Source of the DNA: Paraburkholderia domus
Lineage (GTDB): Bacteria > Pseudomonadota > Gammaproteobacteria > Burkholderiales > Burkholderiaceae
DNA: 62,771 nucleotides
Direction of reading: 5' to 3'
Assembly (NCBI RefSeq): GCF_905220705.1
Contig: NZ_CAJNAT010000037.1
Location: 1 to 62,771 of the forward strand
Shown here: one piece after another, positions 7,110 through 15,421 of the stretch
Layout of the letters: every line of letters begins with the position of its first letter
How positions within the stretch are numbered: position 1 is the first letter of the stretch
Notes under the pieces: model-generated
Told to the model about the DNA's origin: nothing
Databases searched by the model: none
Seen by the model: the letters and a program-made list of their open reading frames with translations, nothing else
Translations under genes and position numbers: made by a program

Positions 7110-7712
7110 TCAGACGAACGCGTGCTGCGCTACCTCGAACGCTTCCTCGCGAAAACGCAGCGGCGCCGCGCAATGCACCAGCGTATCGACAAAATACTTG
7201 GCACGCGGCCACGGGCCGAATCCCGCCGCCGTGTTGATGTGTCCCGCGTCGCCGAGATTGACGAACGCGCTGCCGAAACGCTGCGCCAGATCGCGCGAAC
7301 CGGCGAGCGGCATCCACGGGTCGGTTTCGCTGCCGATCAGAATCGACGGCACGCCGAGGCGCCGCGCGTCGAACGGTCCAGCGAAGGTGAATTTCTCCGG
7401 GCTCGCAGGCGCGACGAACAGCACGCCGACCACATCGTTCGCATACGACGCCTGCTGCAACGCATGCGCAGTTGCAAGGCAACCGAAGCTGTGCGCGGCC
7501 AGTACGAATGGTCCACGTTCGCGCGCGAGCAGATCGCGCAGCGACCTCGCCCAGACGGCGACGTCCGGCGCGTCCCAGTCGGCCTGTTCGACGCGCAATG
7601 AGCGCGCGAATTGCCGTTCAAGCCACGTTTGCCAGTGCGCGCCCTCGCTGCCGTGCAGGCCGGGAACGGTGACGAGCCGCGGCGGCCATGTCGATTTGGT
7701 GCATGAAAGCAT
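7110..7712 (-). CDS. Small serine alpha/beta hydrolase, RBBP9/YdeN family
   Basis: This 200-residue protein starts at 7712 (MLSCTKSTWPPRLVTVPGLHG). A much longer open frame upstream was rejected because it would run through the divergent promoter. The nucleophile elbow AAHSFGCLA, the acid in LIGSETDPWMPL and the late DAGHIN histidine form the catalytic triad. The short length and lack of a cap domain fit the RBBP9/YdeN family, whose physiological substrates are mostly unknown. It is transcribed divergently from ghrA. Confidence 0.85.
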   Translation of the reverse strand: MLSCTKSTWPPRLVTVPGLHGSEGAHWQTWLERQFARSLRVEQADWDAPDVAVWARSLRDLLARERGPFVLAAHSFGCLATAHALQQASYANDVVGVLFVAPASPEKFTFAGPFDARRLGVPSILIGSETDPWMPLAGSRDLAQRFGSAFVNLGDAGHINTAAGFGPWPRAKYFVDTLVHCAAPLRFREEAFEVAQHAFV

Positions 7713-7894
7713 GTCAGTCCCTCGCTGCCGGAATCCGGGAAGTGATTGTCCCGCCAGGCGCCGCAAGGGCGAACCAAGTTTTTGTGCTTTGTTTATGGGG
7801 CAAATGTCCGCAAAAACCGCACGCCCGTGCGCAAACGCACGCGATTCGCGCCGAAAAAGTAGAATGAAGCCTATCCATAAAAGGAGGAGGCCCC

Positions 7895-7996
7895 ATGCCG
7901 CAAGCGTCATCTGAGGCGTCGCGGGCGATACTGCCGTACTTTCGGGCCTTTTCCGCCAACAGACTCGATAACGCATGCGCCTTCCGGACCGTATGA
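7895..7996 (+). CDS. Short leader ORF coupled to ghrA
   Basis: A 33-codon ORF (MPQASSEASRAILPYF...) starts at 7895 behind AAGGAGGAGG at 7881-7890, the strongest ribosome site in the region. It ends with TGA at 7994-7996, overlapping the ATG of ghrA at 7993 (ATGA). The ghrA start itself has no clear ribosome site. The likely role is to load ribosomes and couple translation, or to act as a regulatory leader. No known motif is visible in the peptide. Confidence 0.5.
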   Translation: MPQASSEASRAILPYFRAFSANRLDNACAFRTV

Positions 7997-8934
7997 AAAT
8001 CCTCTTCTACATGCCGCATGCCGATGCCGCCGCGTGGCTTCATGACTTCACTCGCGCGCTGCCGGAAGCTGAGCTGCGCGAATGGCAGACGGGTGACACC
8101 GAACCAGCCGATTTCGCGGTCGTGTGGCGTCCGCCACGTGAGATGCTGGCCGGCCGCGACAATCTGCGCGCGATTTTCAATCTCGGCGCGGGCGTCGATG
8201 CAATCCTCGCGCTCGAACATGAGCAACCCGGCACGTTGCCGCGCAACGCGCCGCTGATCAGACTCGAAGACACCGGTATGGCCCCGCAAATGGCGGAGTA
8301 TGTCACCCATGCCGTGCTGCGCTACATGCGCCGCTTCGATGAATATCAGACACTGCAAAGCGAGCGCCGTTGGCATGTACTCGATGCCCATCCGCGCGAG
8401 ACCTTCACCGTCGGCGTGCTCGGCATGGGCGTGCTCGGCGCGCATGTCGCACAAGCGCTCGCGGCGTTCGGCATGCCGGTGCGCGGGTATAGCCGGAGTG
8501 CGCGGCAAATCGACGGCATCACGACCTTCGCGGGCGCTGCAGAGTTCGATGCGTTTCTCGACGGCGTGAAAGTGCTGGTGAATCTGCTGCCGCATACGCC
8601 AGATACAGGCGACGTGCTGAACCAGCGCACCTTCTCGAAGCTCGCAAAGGGTGCGTATCTGATCAACGTTGCGCGCGGCGGCCATCTGGTCGAACCGGAT
8701 CTGCTCGAAGCGCTCGCAAGCGGCCAACTCGCCGCCGCGACGCTGGACGTGTTCCGTGAAGAACCGTTACCGCCCGATCACCCGTTCTGGCAGGAGCCGC
8801 GAATCACGATCACCCCACACATGTCCGCGCTCACCTTGCGCGAAGAGAGCGTCACGCAAGTTGCCCAGAAAATGGCGGCGATCATGCGCGGCGAAACGGT
8901 GAGCGGCGTAGTCGATATCGAACGTGGATACTGA
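7993..8934 (+). CDS. ghrA: Glyoxylate/hydroxypyruvate reductase A
   Basis: This 313-residue D-2-hydroxyacid dehydrogenase reduces glyoxylate and hydroxypyruvate with NADPH in the cytosol. The start MKILFYMP aligns with E. coli GhrA. Conserved blocks follow in order: ADFAVVWRPPREMLAGRDNL, FNLGAGVD, RLEDTGMAPQMAEY, the NAD(P) motif GVLGMGVLGAHVA near 142, NVARGGHLVEPDLL with the catalytic Arg, and REEPLPPDHPFWQ, TPHMSA with the catalytic His. The ending ERGY is also family-typical. The start overlaps the stop of a short leader ORF, so expression is probably translationally coupled. Confidence 0.93.
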   Translation: MKILFYMPHADAAAWLHDFTRALPEAELREWQTGDTEPADFAVVWRPPREMLAGRDNLRAIFNLGAGVDAILALEHEQPGTLPRNAPLIRLEDTGMAPQMAEYVTHAVLRYMRRFDEYQTLQSERRWHVLDAHPRETFTVGVLGMGVLGAHVAQALAAFGMPVRGYSRSARQIDGITTFAGAAEFDAFLDGVKVLVNLLPHTPDTGDVLNQRTFSKLAKGAYLINVARGGHLVEPDLLEALASGQLAAATLDVFREEPLPPDHPFWQEPRITITPHMSALTLREESVTQVAQKMAAIMRGETVSGVVDIERGY

Positions 8935-9007
8935 GCACACTTATTGAGCACGAGTGTTGAACACCATAGGATCGAACTGAGGGAACACCGCCACGTGCGG
9001 GCTCATT

Positions 9008-9150
9008 GCATGGGACCGGAGTAATGCGCTAAAGCGCAAACTCCGGTCGACCGCTTTGCATGGGACCGGAGTAATGCGCTAAAGCGCAAACTCCGGTCGA
9101 CCGCTTTGCATGGGACCGGAGTAATGCGCTAAAGCGCAAACTCCGGTCGA
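9008..9150 (+). repeat. Three tandem 50-bp hairpin repeats upstream of mvaB
   Basis: The unit starts GCATGGGACCGGAGTAATGC and repeats with a period of exactly 50 (9008-9057, 9058-9107, 9108-9150 partial). By eye the copies are identical. Each folds into a long hairpin: GACCGGAGT (9014-9022) with ACTCCGGTC (9040-9048) and inside it TGCGCT with AGCGCA. The last hairpin ends five bases before the GGAGAG ribosome site of the HMG-CoA lyase gene. Transcribed, it would make a stacked 5' leader structure. Confidence 0.9.
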
Positions 9151-9165
9151 CACAGGAGAGACATC

Positions 9166-10092
9166 ATGGCCTTGCCCCAACACGTCAAAATCGTCGAAGT
9201 CGGTCCGCGTGACGGACTGCAGAACGAAAAAGAATTCGTCCCTACCGCGATCAAGATTGACTTGATCAACCGCTTGTCGGCAGCGGGGTTCCGTAACGTC
9301 GAAGCGGCATCGTTCGTGTCGCCGAAATGGGTGCCGCAAATGGCCGATGGCGCCGACGTCATGGCCGGCATCGAGCGCTGTGCCGGCACGATCTACTCGG
9401 TGCTGACGCCGAACCTGCGCGGTTTCGAAGGCGCGCTTGCTGCGCGAGCGGACGAGATCGTGATCTTCGGCGCTGCCAGCGAAGCGTTCTCGCAGAAGAA
9501 CATCAATTGCAGCATCGCGGAAAGCATCGATCGATTCGCGCCGGTCGCGCAGGCGGCGAAGGAACATGGCTTGCGCATTCGCGGCAGCGTGTCGTGCGCG
9601 CTCGGTTGTCCGTATCAAGGCGAAGTGCCGGTGGCCTCGGTGGTCGATGTGGTCGAGCGTTTCGCGGCCCTCGGCTGCGATGAGATCGATATCGCGGACA
9701 CGATCGGCGTCGGCACGCCGAAGCGCACGCGTGAAGTGTTCGAAGCCGTCACCAAGGTGTTTCCGCGCGAACGTCTGTCGGGTCACTTCCACGACACCTA
9801 CGGTCAGGCGCTCGCGAATATCTACGCCGCGTTGCAGGAAGGCATCGAGATCTATCATGCCTCAGTGGCAGGACTCGGCGGCTGTCCGTATGCGAAGGGT
9901 GCGACCGGCAACGTCGCGACCGAAGACGTGCTGTATCTGATGAACGGCCTCGGCATCGAGACCGGCATCGACCTCGCGCAAGTCGTGGCGATCGGCGATT
10001 TCATTTCGACGTCGATTGGCAAGCCTAACGTCTCGCGCGCCGGCAAGGCACTGCTCGCCAAAGCACGCAGCGAACAGGCCAACTGTGTTTGA
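9166..10092 (+). CDS. mvaB: Hydroxymethylglutaryl-CoA lyase
   Basis: This 308-residue TIM-barrel enzyme cleaves HMG-CoA to acetoacetate and acetyl-CoA, the last step of leucine degradation. The catalytic VGPRDGLQNE motif (Arg15, Asp16), the metal ligands HFHDTYG near 207-212, and the signature GLGGCPYAKGATGN with the active Cys240 are all present. GGAG precedes the ATG by eight bases. It heads an operon with the YbaK-like, DUF1289, MaoC and MBL genes. Three tandem hairpins occupy its leader and may affect its expression. Confidence 0.96.
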   Translation: MALPQHVKIVEVGPRDGLQNEKEFVPTAIKIDLINRLSAAGFRNVEAASFVSPKWVPQMADGADVMAGIERCAGTIYSVLTPNLRGFEGALAARADEIVIFGAASEAFSQKNINCSIAESIDRFAPVAQAAKEHGLRIRGSVSCALGCPYQGEVPVASVVDVVERFAALGCDEIDIADTIGVGTPKRTREVFEAVTKVFPRERLSGHFHDTYGQALANIYAALQEGIEIYHASVAGLGGCPYAKGATGNVATEDVLYLMNGLGIETGIDLAQVVAIGDFISTSIGKPNVSRAGKALLAKARSEQANCV

Positions 10093-10145
10093 CGCTCGCC
10101 ACTCAATTCGCCACTCATCTCGCCCCTCTCTCAGGACCTGAAACG

Positions 10146-10667
10146 ATGACGGACCACGCTTCTCCCGATTCCGACGATCTCGCCGCGTTGCCTGACTCCG
10201 CACGCCGCGTCGCCCTGTTGTTGCGTGAACGCGGCCACTCGGGACGGATCGTGATGCTGCCGGAAACCGGCAAGACCTCCGCGGAAGCCGCAGCCGGTCT
10301 CGGCTGCTCGGTTGCGCAGATCGCCAAGTCGATCCTGTTTCGCCGCCGCAAAGACGATACACCGGTACTGGTGGTCGCGAGCGGCGCGAATCGCGTCGAC
10401 GAAAAGAAGGTCGCGGCGCAAGTCGGCGAGATCGACCGCGCGGATGCGAAGTTCGTTCGCGAGAAAACCGGGTATGCGATCGGCGGCGTGTGCCCGATCG
10501 GCCACGCCACGAAACCGGTCACGCTGATCGATGCCGATCTGCTGGAACTCGACAGCCTGTGGGCCGCTGCGGGTCATCCGCATGCGGTGTTCAATCTGAC
10601 CGCGCAGGAACTGATTGATCTGACGGGTGCACCGGTGATCGACGTGGCGCTGCGCGAGACGGCATGA
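10146..10667 (+). CDS. YbaK/EbsC-type aminoacyl-tRNA deacylase
   Basis: This 173-residue protein starts at 10146, where CAGGA lies 9-13 bases upstream. The frame is open from a TTG inside mvaB, but that start lacks support. Conserved features are KTSAEAAAGLGCSVAQIAKSI, the catalytic-type lysine region FRRRKDDTPVLVVASGANRVD, and GGVCPIGHATK near the C-terminus. The family hydrolyses mischarged tRNA such as Cys-tRNAPro. The exact specificity cannot be read from the sequence. The gene ends four bases before the DUF1289 gene. Confidence 0.85.
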   Translation: MTDHASPDSDDLAALPDSARRVALLLRERGHSGRIVMLPETGKTSAEAAAGLGCSVAQIAKSILFRRRKDDTPVLVVASGANRVDEKKVAAQVGEIDRADAKFVREKTGYAIGGVCPIGHATKPVTLIDADLLELDSLWAAAGHPHAVFNLTAQELIDLTGAPVIDVALRETA

Positions 10668-10671
10668 AGCT

Positions 10672-10908
10672 ATGACCGCGGGCATCGATAACGAAGACGA
10701 CGAGGCCGCCGTGCCGTCACCTTGCATCAGCGTGTGCAGGATGGACGCCTCGACCGGCTGGTGCGAAGGCTGCTTGCGCTCCATCGACGAAATCGCCGGT
10801 TGGTCGTCGTTCGACGACGACGCGAAGCGCGCAGTCTGGGACGCGATCGAGGAACGCCACGCGGCATTCATGGCCAACCAGGCAAACCTGGTGAAGGCGC
10901 AACGATGA
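10672..10908 (+). CDS. DUF1289 small cysteine-rich protein
   Basis: This 78-residue protein has the DUF1289 signature PCISVCRMD...GWCEGCLRSIDEI..W, with four cysteines likely to bind a metal. It overlaps the next gene by four bases (ATGA at 10905), so translation is coupled. The family function is unknown. Its position between a tRNA deacylase and a MaoC hydratase is operon context, not proof of a role. Confidence 0.88.
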   Translation: MTAGIDNEDDEAAVPSPCISVCRMDASTGWCEGCLRSIDEIAGWSSFDDDAKRAVWDAIEERHAAFMANQANLVKAQR

Positions 10909-11378
10909 ACGCCGCGCCGCGCATTGTGACGATCGGCGAGACGTTCCATTCGACATTGGCGTTATCGGTGGAATCGGTGAAATCGTTCGCCGCGCTCGTC
11001 AACGACTTCAATCCCCTGCATCACGACGACGCCTACGCCGCGCAAAGCCGCTTCGGGGGTTTGATCGCATCCGGCACGCAACCGACCGCGCATTTCATGG
11101 CGCTGCTGGCGACGCATTTTTCGACCTACGCGCAGCCGCTCGGACTGGAGTTCGATATCAAGCTGAAGAAAGCCGTCCACGCGAGCGACACGCTGACGAT
11201 CACCTGGCGTGTGCGCGATGCGTACTGGAAGCCGAGTCTGAACGGCGACCTGACGCATCTGGAAGGAAGCGTGATAAACCAGCGCGGCGAGACGATGTTG
11301 ATCGGCACCTCGACCATCCTGGTGATGCCGAAACCCGAAGCATCGGCGGCTTCAAACGTGAGCACGAAGACCTCATGA
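10905..11378 (+). CDS. MaoC-like (R)-specific enoyl-CoA hydratase
   Basis: This 157-residue hot-dog fold protein has the hydratase 2 motif FAALVNDFNPLHHDDAYA with the catalytic Asp and His, followed by FGGLIASG. It should hydrate trans-2-enoyl-CoA or a related thioester in the cytosol. The start overlaps the DUF1289 stop and the end overlaps the MBL gene, so it sits in a tightly packed operon with HMG-CoA lyase. The acyl chain specificity is not visible. Confidence 0.88.
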   Translation: MNAAPRIVTIGETFHSTLALSVESVKSFAALVNDFNPLHHDDAYAAQSRFGGLIASGTQPTAHFMALLATHFSTYAQPLGLEFDIKLKKAVHASDTLTITWRVRDAYWKPSLNGDLTHLEGSVINQRGETMLIGTSTILVMPKPEASAASNVSTKTS

Positions 11379-12295
11379 TCAAGCTACCGGAATCGATCGG
11401 AGTCTTCGAACGCGGCTGGCTTTCGTCGAACAACGTGTTGCTGGTCGACGAGACGTGTGCTGCCCTCGTCGATACCGGTTACGCGACACACGCGCCGCAA
11501 ACCGTCGCGCTCGTGAAGCAAAGGCTCGGCGCGCGGCCGCTCGATCTGATCGTCAACACGCATCTGCATTCGGATCACTGCGGCGGCAACGCGCTATTGC
11601 AGTCGACATGGCCGTGCCGTACTGCGATTCCCGCATCCGAAGCCGACGCGGTGCGCGATTGGGACGAAACCCGTCTGACGTTTGGCGCCACCGGTCAGAC
11701 TTGCGAGCGCTTCACCTTCACCGAGACCATCGGGCCCGGCGCACAACTGCGGCTCGGCTCGCTCGATTGGCAAGTGCTCGGCGCGCCTGGCCACGATCCG
11801 CATTCGTTGATGCTGTATTGCCCGGACGAACGCATCCTGATCAGCGCGGACGCGCTGTGGGAAAACGGCTTCGGCGTGATCTTTCCCGAGCTGGAAGGTG
11901 AAAGCGGTTTCGCCGAGGAACAGGCGGTGCTCGAAGCCATTGCGAAGCTCGACGTGCGGCTCGTGATTCCCGGCCACGGATCACCCTTCACGAATGTCGA
12001 GCAAGCGCTTGAACGGGCGTTTTCGCGGGTCGCGTGGTTACGCGCCGATCCGGCGCGTAACGCGAAGAATGCGCTGAAGGTGTTGATTGTGTTCAAGCTG
12101 CTCGAAGTCCGCGCGATGAGCTTCGACACGTTGCTTCAGATGCTCGATGATGCCGCCGCGATGCGCGCCGCCGCCGCGATGCTCAAGCCGCGCGGCGAAT
12201 GGTCCATGTTGGTGCGCGCGATCGTTGAGGAGTTGGCGGCCGGGAACGGCCCACTGGAAGTCGATGGCGAGCGCATCGTCGCGCGCCAGGCGTGA
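11375..12295 (+). CDS. Metallo-beta-lactamase fold hydrolase
   Basis: This 306-residue protein has the dinuclear metal motif THLHSDHCGGN near residue 62, then GAPGHDPHSLML, SADALWENGFG and IPGHGSPF with further metal ligands. It lacks the RNA-processing beta-CASP domain and resembles glyoxalase II-like or lactonase-like hydrolases. The start overlaps the MaoC gene by four bases (ATGA). It is the last gene of the mvaB operon and may hydrolyse a thioester or lactone; the substrate is unknown. Confidence 0.88.
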   Translation: MIKLPESIGVFERGWLSSNNVLLVDETCAALVDTGYATHAPQTVALVKQRLGARPLDLIVNTHLHSDHCGGNALLQSTWPCRTAIPASEADAVRDWDETRLTFGATGQTCERFTFTETIGPGAQLRLGSLDWQVLGAPGHDPHSLMLYCPDERILISADALWENGFGVIFPELEGESGFAEEQAVLEAIAKLDVRLVIPGHGSPFTNVEQALERAFSRVAWLRADPARNAKNALKVLIVFKLLEVRAMSFDTLLQMLDDAAAMRAAAAMLKPRGEWSMLVRAIVEELAAGNGPLEVDGERIVARQA

Positions 12296-12657
12296 GGCGT
12301 GTGGGATAAGCGGTCGCGCTGCAGGCGAGTAAGCGAAAGGCGGCCAACAAAACACCAAAACCGTCGCTACAAAAAGAAAGCCGCTCGGCCATCAAGGCGA
12401 GCGGCGGAAATTCTGTCGGACGTGATCAGCGTCGGTACGAATGATACGCGTGCCAGTTTTTTGACCGCATCAGTGATTTCCCTACAGAAGCTTGACGCCG
12501 CCTTTTAAACCCGCATACAGACGACGCTACGAAGCCTCGTAGTCGCGCGAGTGGGACGTCATTGATCCGTCTATATGGACAATACAGCGCGCCCGTTACT
12601 CCGGAATCCGTACTATTTACCATTACCAGGAGGTCCATCGGCGCCGCAGCCATTACG
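12296..12657. other. Intergenic region between convergent MBL and EamA genes
   Basis: No ORF here has coding support. The clearest structure is GCCGCTCG (12380-12387) pairing with CGAGCGGC (12398-12405). Read on the minus strand it is followed by TTTCTTTTT, so it can terminate transcription from the EamA side. The rest shows no feature I can name. Confidence 0.6.
12371..12405 (-). terminator. Rho-independent terminator, minus strand
   Basis: An eight-base perfect stem with a ten-base loop is followed on the minus strand by TTTCTTTTT. It lies about 250 bases beyond the EamA stop codon. It is weaker as a plus-strand terminator because that side lacks a T run. Confidence 0.65.
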
Positions 12658-13557
12658 TCAGGTCGAAGACAGACGTTTCTGAGGCACGATCCGCCAGCCG
12701 AGATTCACGCCGGCGGCCGCGAACAGGATCAGCACCGCACCGAGCACCTGAATCCACGCGAGTTTCTGCCCGAACGCGACCCGGTCGACGATGATCGCGA
12801 CCACTGGATAGATGAACGACAACGCACCGGTCATCGAGGTCGGCAGCTTCTGGATCGCGCCGTAGAGCAGCACGTACATGAGCCCCGTATTGACGACACC
12901 GAGCACCAGCAATTCAAGCCACTGCACGCCGCTGGTCGGCAGCGCATCGAAGCGCACGAACGGCGCCAGCATCACGACACCTAGCGACACCTGGATCAGG
13001 GCGATCAAATGCGGCGGGGTGCCCTTCAGGCGCTTCGTGATGATCGACGAGACCGCATACATCGCCGCCGCACCCACGGCATAGGCGACACCGACCAGAT
13101 ACTGCCCCGGCACCGCCAGCACGGCCGGCTCGACCTTCACCACAAACACGAGACCAATAAACGCGATCAGCAGCCAGGCCACCGTCGACGCGCTGATGCG
13201 CTCACGAAACACCAGCGCGCCGAGCGCGACCAGCATGAACGGCTGCGTGTTATAGACGGCGGTTGCCATCGAGATCGAGGCGCGCGAATAGGCCGCGAAC
13301 AGCAACACCCAGTTGATCACGATAGCCGCGCCGCCTAGCAGCGCGAGGCCGAGCATCTTCCACGAAAAAAGCTTGCGCCTGAACAGGCCGAGCACGGCGC
13401 ACACGAGCGCCAGCGTCGCGCCGCCGAAGATGCAGCGAAAGAACACCACATTGAACGGGCTCTGCTGCGACGACACCACCAGCCAGCCGATGGTGCCGGA
13501 CATCAGCATGGCCATGGTCATTTCCGCCGCGCCGCGGCGAATCTCATTTGACGCCAT
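12658..13557 (-). CDS. EamA (DMT) family inner-membrane exporter
   Basis: This 299-residue protein has about ten hydrophobic segments in two EamA repeats (about 10-140 and 155-290). The helices carry the usual family features: RCIFGGATLALV, SMATAVYNTQPFMLVAL, and GALSFIYPVVAIIVDR in the second repeat. The family exports or imports metabolites, often amino acids. It is divergent from an Lrp-type regulator 114 bases away, a common pairing for amino-acid exporters. The substrate is unknown. Confidence 0.9.
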   Translation of the reverse strand: MASNEIRRGAAEMTMAMLMSGTIGWLVVSSQQSPFNVVFFRCIFGGATLALVCAVLGLFRRKLFSWKMLGLALLGGAAIVINWVLLFAAYSRASISMATAVYNTQPFMLVALGALVFRERISASTVAWLLIAFIGLVFVVKVEPAVLAVPGQYLVGVAYAVGAAAMYAVSSIITKRLKGTPPHLIALIQVSLGVVMLAPFVRFDALPTSGVQWLELLVLGVVNTGLMYVLLYGAIQKLPTSMTGALSFIYPVVAIIVDRVAFGQKLAWIQVLGAVLILFAAAGVNLGWRIVPQKRLSST

Positions 13558-13671
13558 GATTCGATCCTCGAATTGATTCCTGCATGAGGAGCAGTGTAAT
13601 TAATCCGGCTGCCCGAATACATGGCTAAACTTAAGACTTCCTGCGAGGAAACCTAATATTCGAAGGCCATC

Positions 13672-14142
13672 ATGACAAAACGCCTTGCTCCCGTCACGCC
13701 CGCCACACTCGACGAAACCGACCGCGCGCTGCTCGCCGCGCTGGCGTCGGATGCTCGCCAACCCGTCAGCGAATTGGCACGGCTGGTGGGCCTCTCGGCG
13801 CCGAGTACGGCCGAACGCGTCCGACGGCTCGAAGCGCAAGGCGTGATCGAGCGCTTCACCGTGCAAATCGATCCGCGCGCGCTCGGCTTCACGCTACAGG
13901 CAATCGTGCGCGTGAAGCCCTTGCCCGGGCAGTTGCATCTGGTAGAAGACGTGATCCGGCGGATTCCGGAGTTTGTCGAATGCGACAAGGTCACGGGCGA
14001 CGACTGCTTCATCTGCCGCCTGTATCTGCATTCGATCGACCAACTCGACGAGATTCTGTCGAAGGTCACCGAGCGTGCGGAGACGAGCACTGCAATCGTC
14101 AAGTCGACGCCGGTTGCGCGCCGGTTGCCGCCGCTAGGCTGA
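13672..14142 (+). CDS. Lrp/AsnC family transcriptional regulator
   Basis: This 156-residue protein has an N-terminal winged helix-turn-helix (LDETDRALLAALASDARQPV then ELARLVGLSAPSTAERVRRLE, about 13-60) and a C-terminal RAM ligand-binding domain (about 70-145, with VIRRIPEFVECDKVTGDDC). It forms multimers that bind DNA and often sense amino acids. Divergent placement makes the EamA transporter gene its most likely target, in the manner of other exporter/Lrp pairs. The ligand is unknown. Confidence 0.92.
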   Translation: MTKRLAPVTPATLDETDRALLAALASDARQPVSELARLVGLSAPSTAERVRRLEAQGVIERFTVQIDPRALGFTLQAIVRVKPLPGQLHLVEDVIRRIPEFVECDKVTGDDCFICRLYLHSIDQLDEILSKVTERAETSTAIVKSTPVARRLPPLG

Positions 14143-14211
14143 GCGAAACGCGCAGCCGCATCGCCTCGCGCCTGGGCGAACGACGGCCGCATTGCGTATG
14201 AACGAAGCCCC

Positions 14212-15102
14212 TTACTGTTCGACCGCTTCGAAGAACGACAGCATTTCAGCGACCAGTTCGTCCGGCGCCTCTTCAGGAATGTAATGCCCGCACGACAATG
14301 GACGGCCGCTCACGTCCCGCGCGACGTGACGCCATTCCGCCAGCGCGTCAAAGCACTTCTCGATCACACCCTTGTCGCCCCACAACACCCGCAGCGGACA
14401 ACCGATCTTGTGGCCACGCTCGATGTCGGCGCGGTCGTGTTCGAGGTCGATGCTCGCCGACGCCCGGTAGTCCTCGCACATCGCATGCACGGCGCCGGGT
14501 TGCGCCAGCGCGCTGCGATACGCGTCGAGTGCTTCGGGCGCGAACGGCGCCAGGCCCGCGTGACGGCTGCCCATCACCGCATCGACATACGCGGCCGGGT
14601 TCGCACCGACCAGCGTCTCCGGCAGCGGCGCCGGCTGAATCAGGAAGAACCAGTGGAAGTAATACGTCGCGAAAGCGCGGTCGGTGGCTTCGTACATCGC
14701 GAGCGTCGGCGCGATGTCGAGCAGCATCAAACGCTCGACTGCGTCGGCATGATCGAGCGCCATCCGGTGCGCGACCCGGGCGCCGCGATCGTGTGCGCAC
14801 ACGAGGAATCGCTCGAAGCCGAAGTGGCGCATGACGGCGACCTGATCGGCCGCCATCGCGCGTTTGGAATACGGCGTGTGATGGGCGTCGCTCGGCGGTT
14901 TGCCCGAGGCGCCGTAGCCGCGCAAGTCGGTGGCGATGACGGTGAAGTGTTCCGCCAGTTGCGCTGCGCACCGCTGCCAGATCAGATGCGACTGCGGATG
15001 GCCGTGCAACAACAGAAGGGGCGGCCCCGCCCCACCCTTCACTCCGAAAATATCGACGTCGCCCACGGCAACGCGAAAGGGCGTGAAATCCTCGAAGGCC
15101 AT
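14212..15102 (-). CDS. Haloacetate dehalogenase, fluoroacetate dehalogenase-like
   Basis: This 296-residue alpha/beta hydrolase lines up along its length with the Rhodopseudomonas fluoroacetate dehalogenase as I remember it. The nucleophile Asp105 sits in AHDRGAR with carboxylate-binding Arg106 and Arg109. Asp129 and His273 (SCGHYIPEEAP) complete the triad. His150-Trp151 (YFHWFFLIQPAPLPE) and Tyr212 (CEDYR) match the three halide-pocket residues that stabilise fluoride. The start at 15102 fits the family; an earlier ATG at 15135 is possible. The enzyme should hydrolyse haloacetates to glycolate. Epoxide hydrolase activity is less likely because the halide pocket is complete. Confidence 0.82.
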   Translation of the reverse strand: MAFEDFTPFRVAVGDVDIFGVKGGAGPPLLLLHGHPQSHLIWQRCAAQLAEHFTVIATDLRGYGASGKPPSDAHHTPYSKRAMAADQVAVMRHFGFERFLVCAHDRGARVAHRMALDHADAVERLMLLDIAPTLAMYEATDRAFATYYFHWFFLIQPAPLPETLVGANPAAYVDAVMGSRHAGLAPFAPEALDAYRSALAQPGAVHAMCEDYRASASIDLEHDRADIERGHKIGCPLRVLWGDKGVIEKCFDALAEWRHVARDVSGRPLSCGHYIPEEAPDELVAEMLSFFEAVEQ

Positions 15103-15249
15103 AGCGGGTCTCTCGTCGTTTGGTTGTCCAAGCATTGTAGGAGCGCAATGTGTCGACGCGGGGTGGGATAGCCCACGCAAACATAGAACCTGAACACTCC
15201 TTCCAACTGTTCTAAACGGAGCTGACGAACACGCCCGCCGTGATTCGCC

Positions 15250-15268
15250 TATAATCGAACGATCGTTC
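15250..15268 (+). promoter_or_regulatory. -10 box overlapped by GAACGATCGTTC palindrome
   Basis: The 319-base gap upstream of the nitronate monooxygenase gene contains TATAAT (15250-15255) running straight into the perfect 12-base palindrome GAACGATCGTTC (15257-15268). Palindromes of this type are typical TetR-family operators. No good -35 box is seen. Nothing else in the gap is recognised. No TetR gene is adjacent, so any regulator is encoded elsewhere. Confidence 0.5.
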
Positions 15269-15421
15269 TTAAATTACGGGCGACCGTGGCAAATGTGGGG
15301 TGAGATCGCGGCGGCAGCATGACGCTGGTCAGTCTCGACGCACCACCGGCCATGTGCCGCTAAACTCATCATCGCCGGGCGCTCAACGCCGCACCGGTCC
15401 GCTCATCAGGAGACTCGCATC

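Noticed and set aside
9008..9150. Possible CRISPR array
   Set aside because: The units are contiguous with no variable spacers, each unit is itself a long hairpin, and there are only three copies. It is a tandem hairpin repeat.
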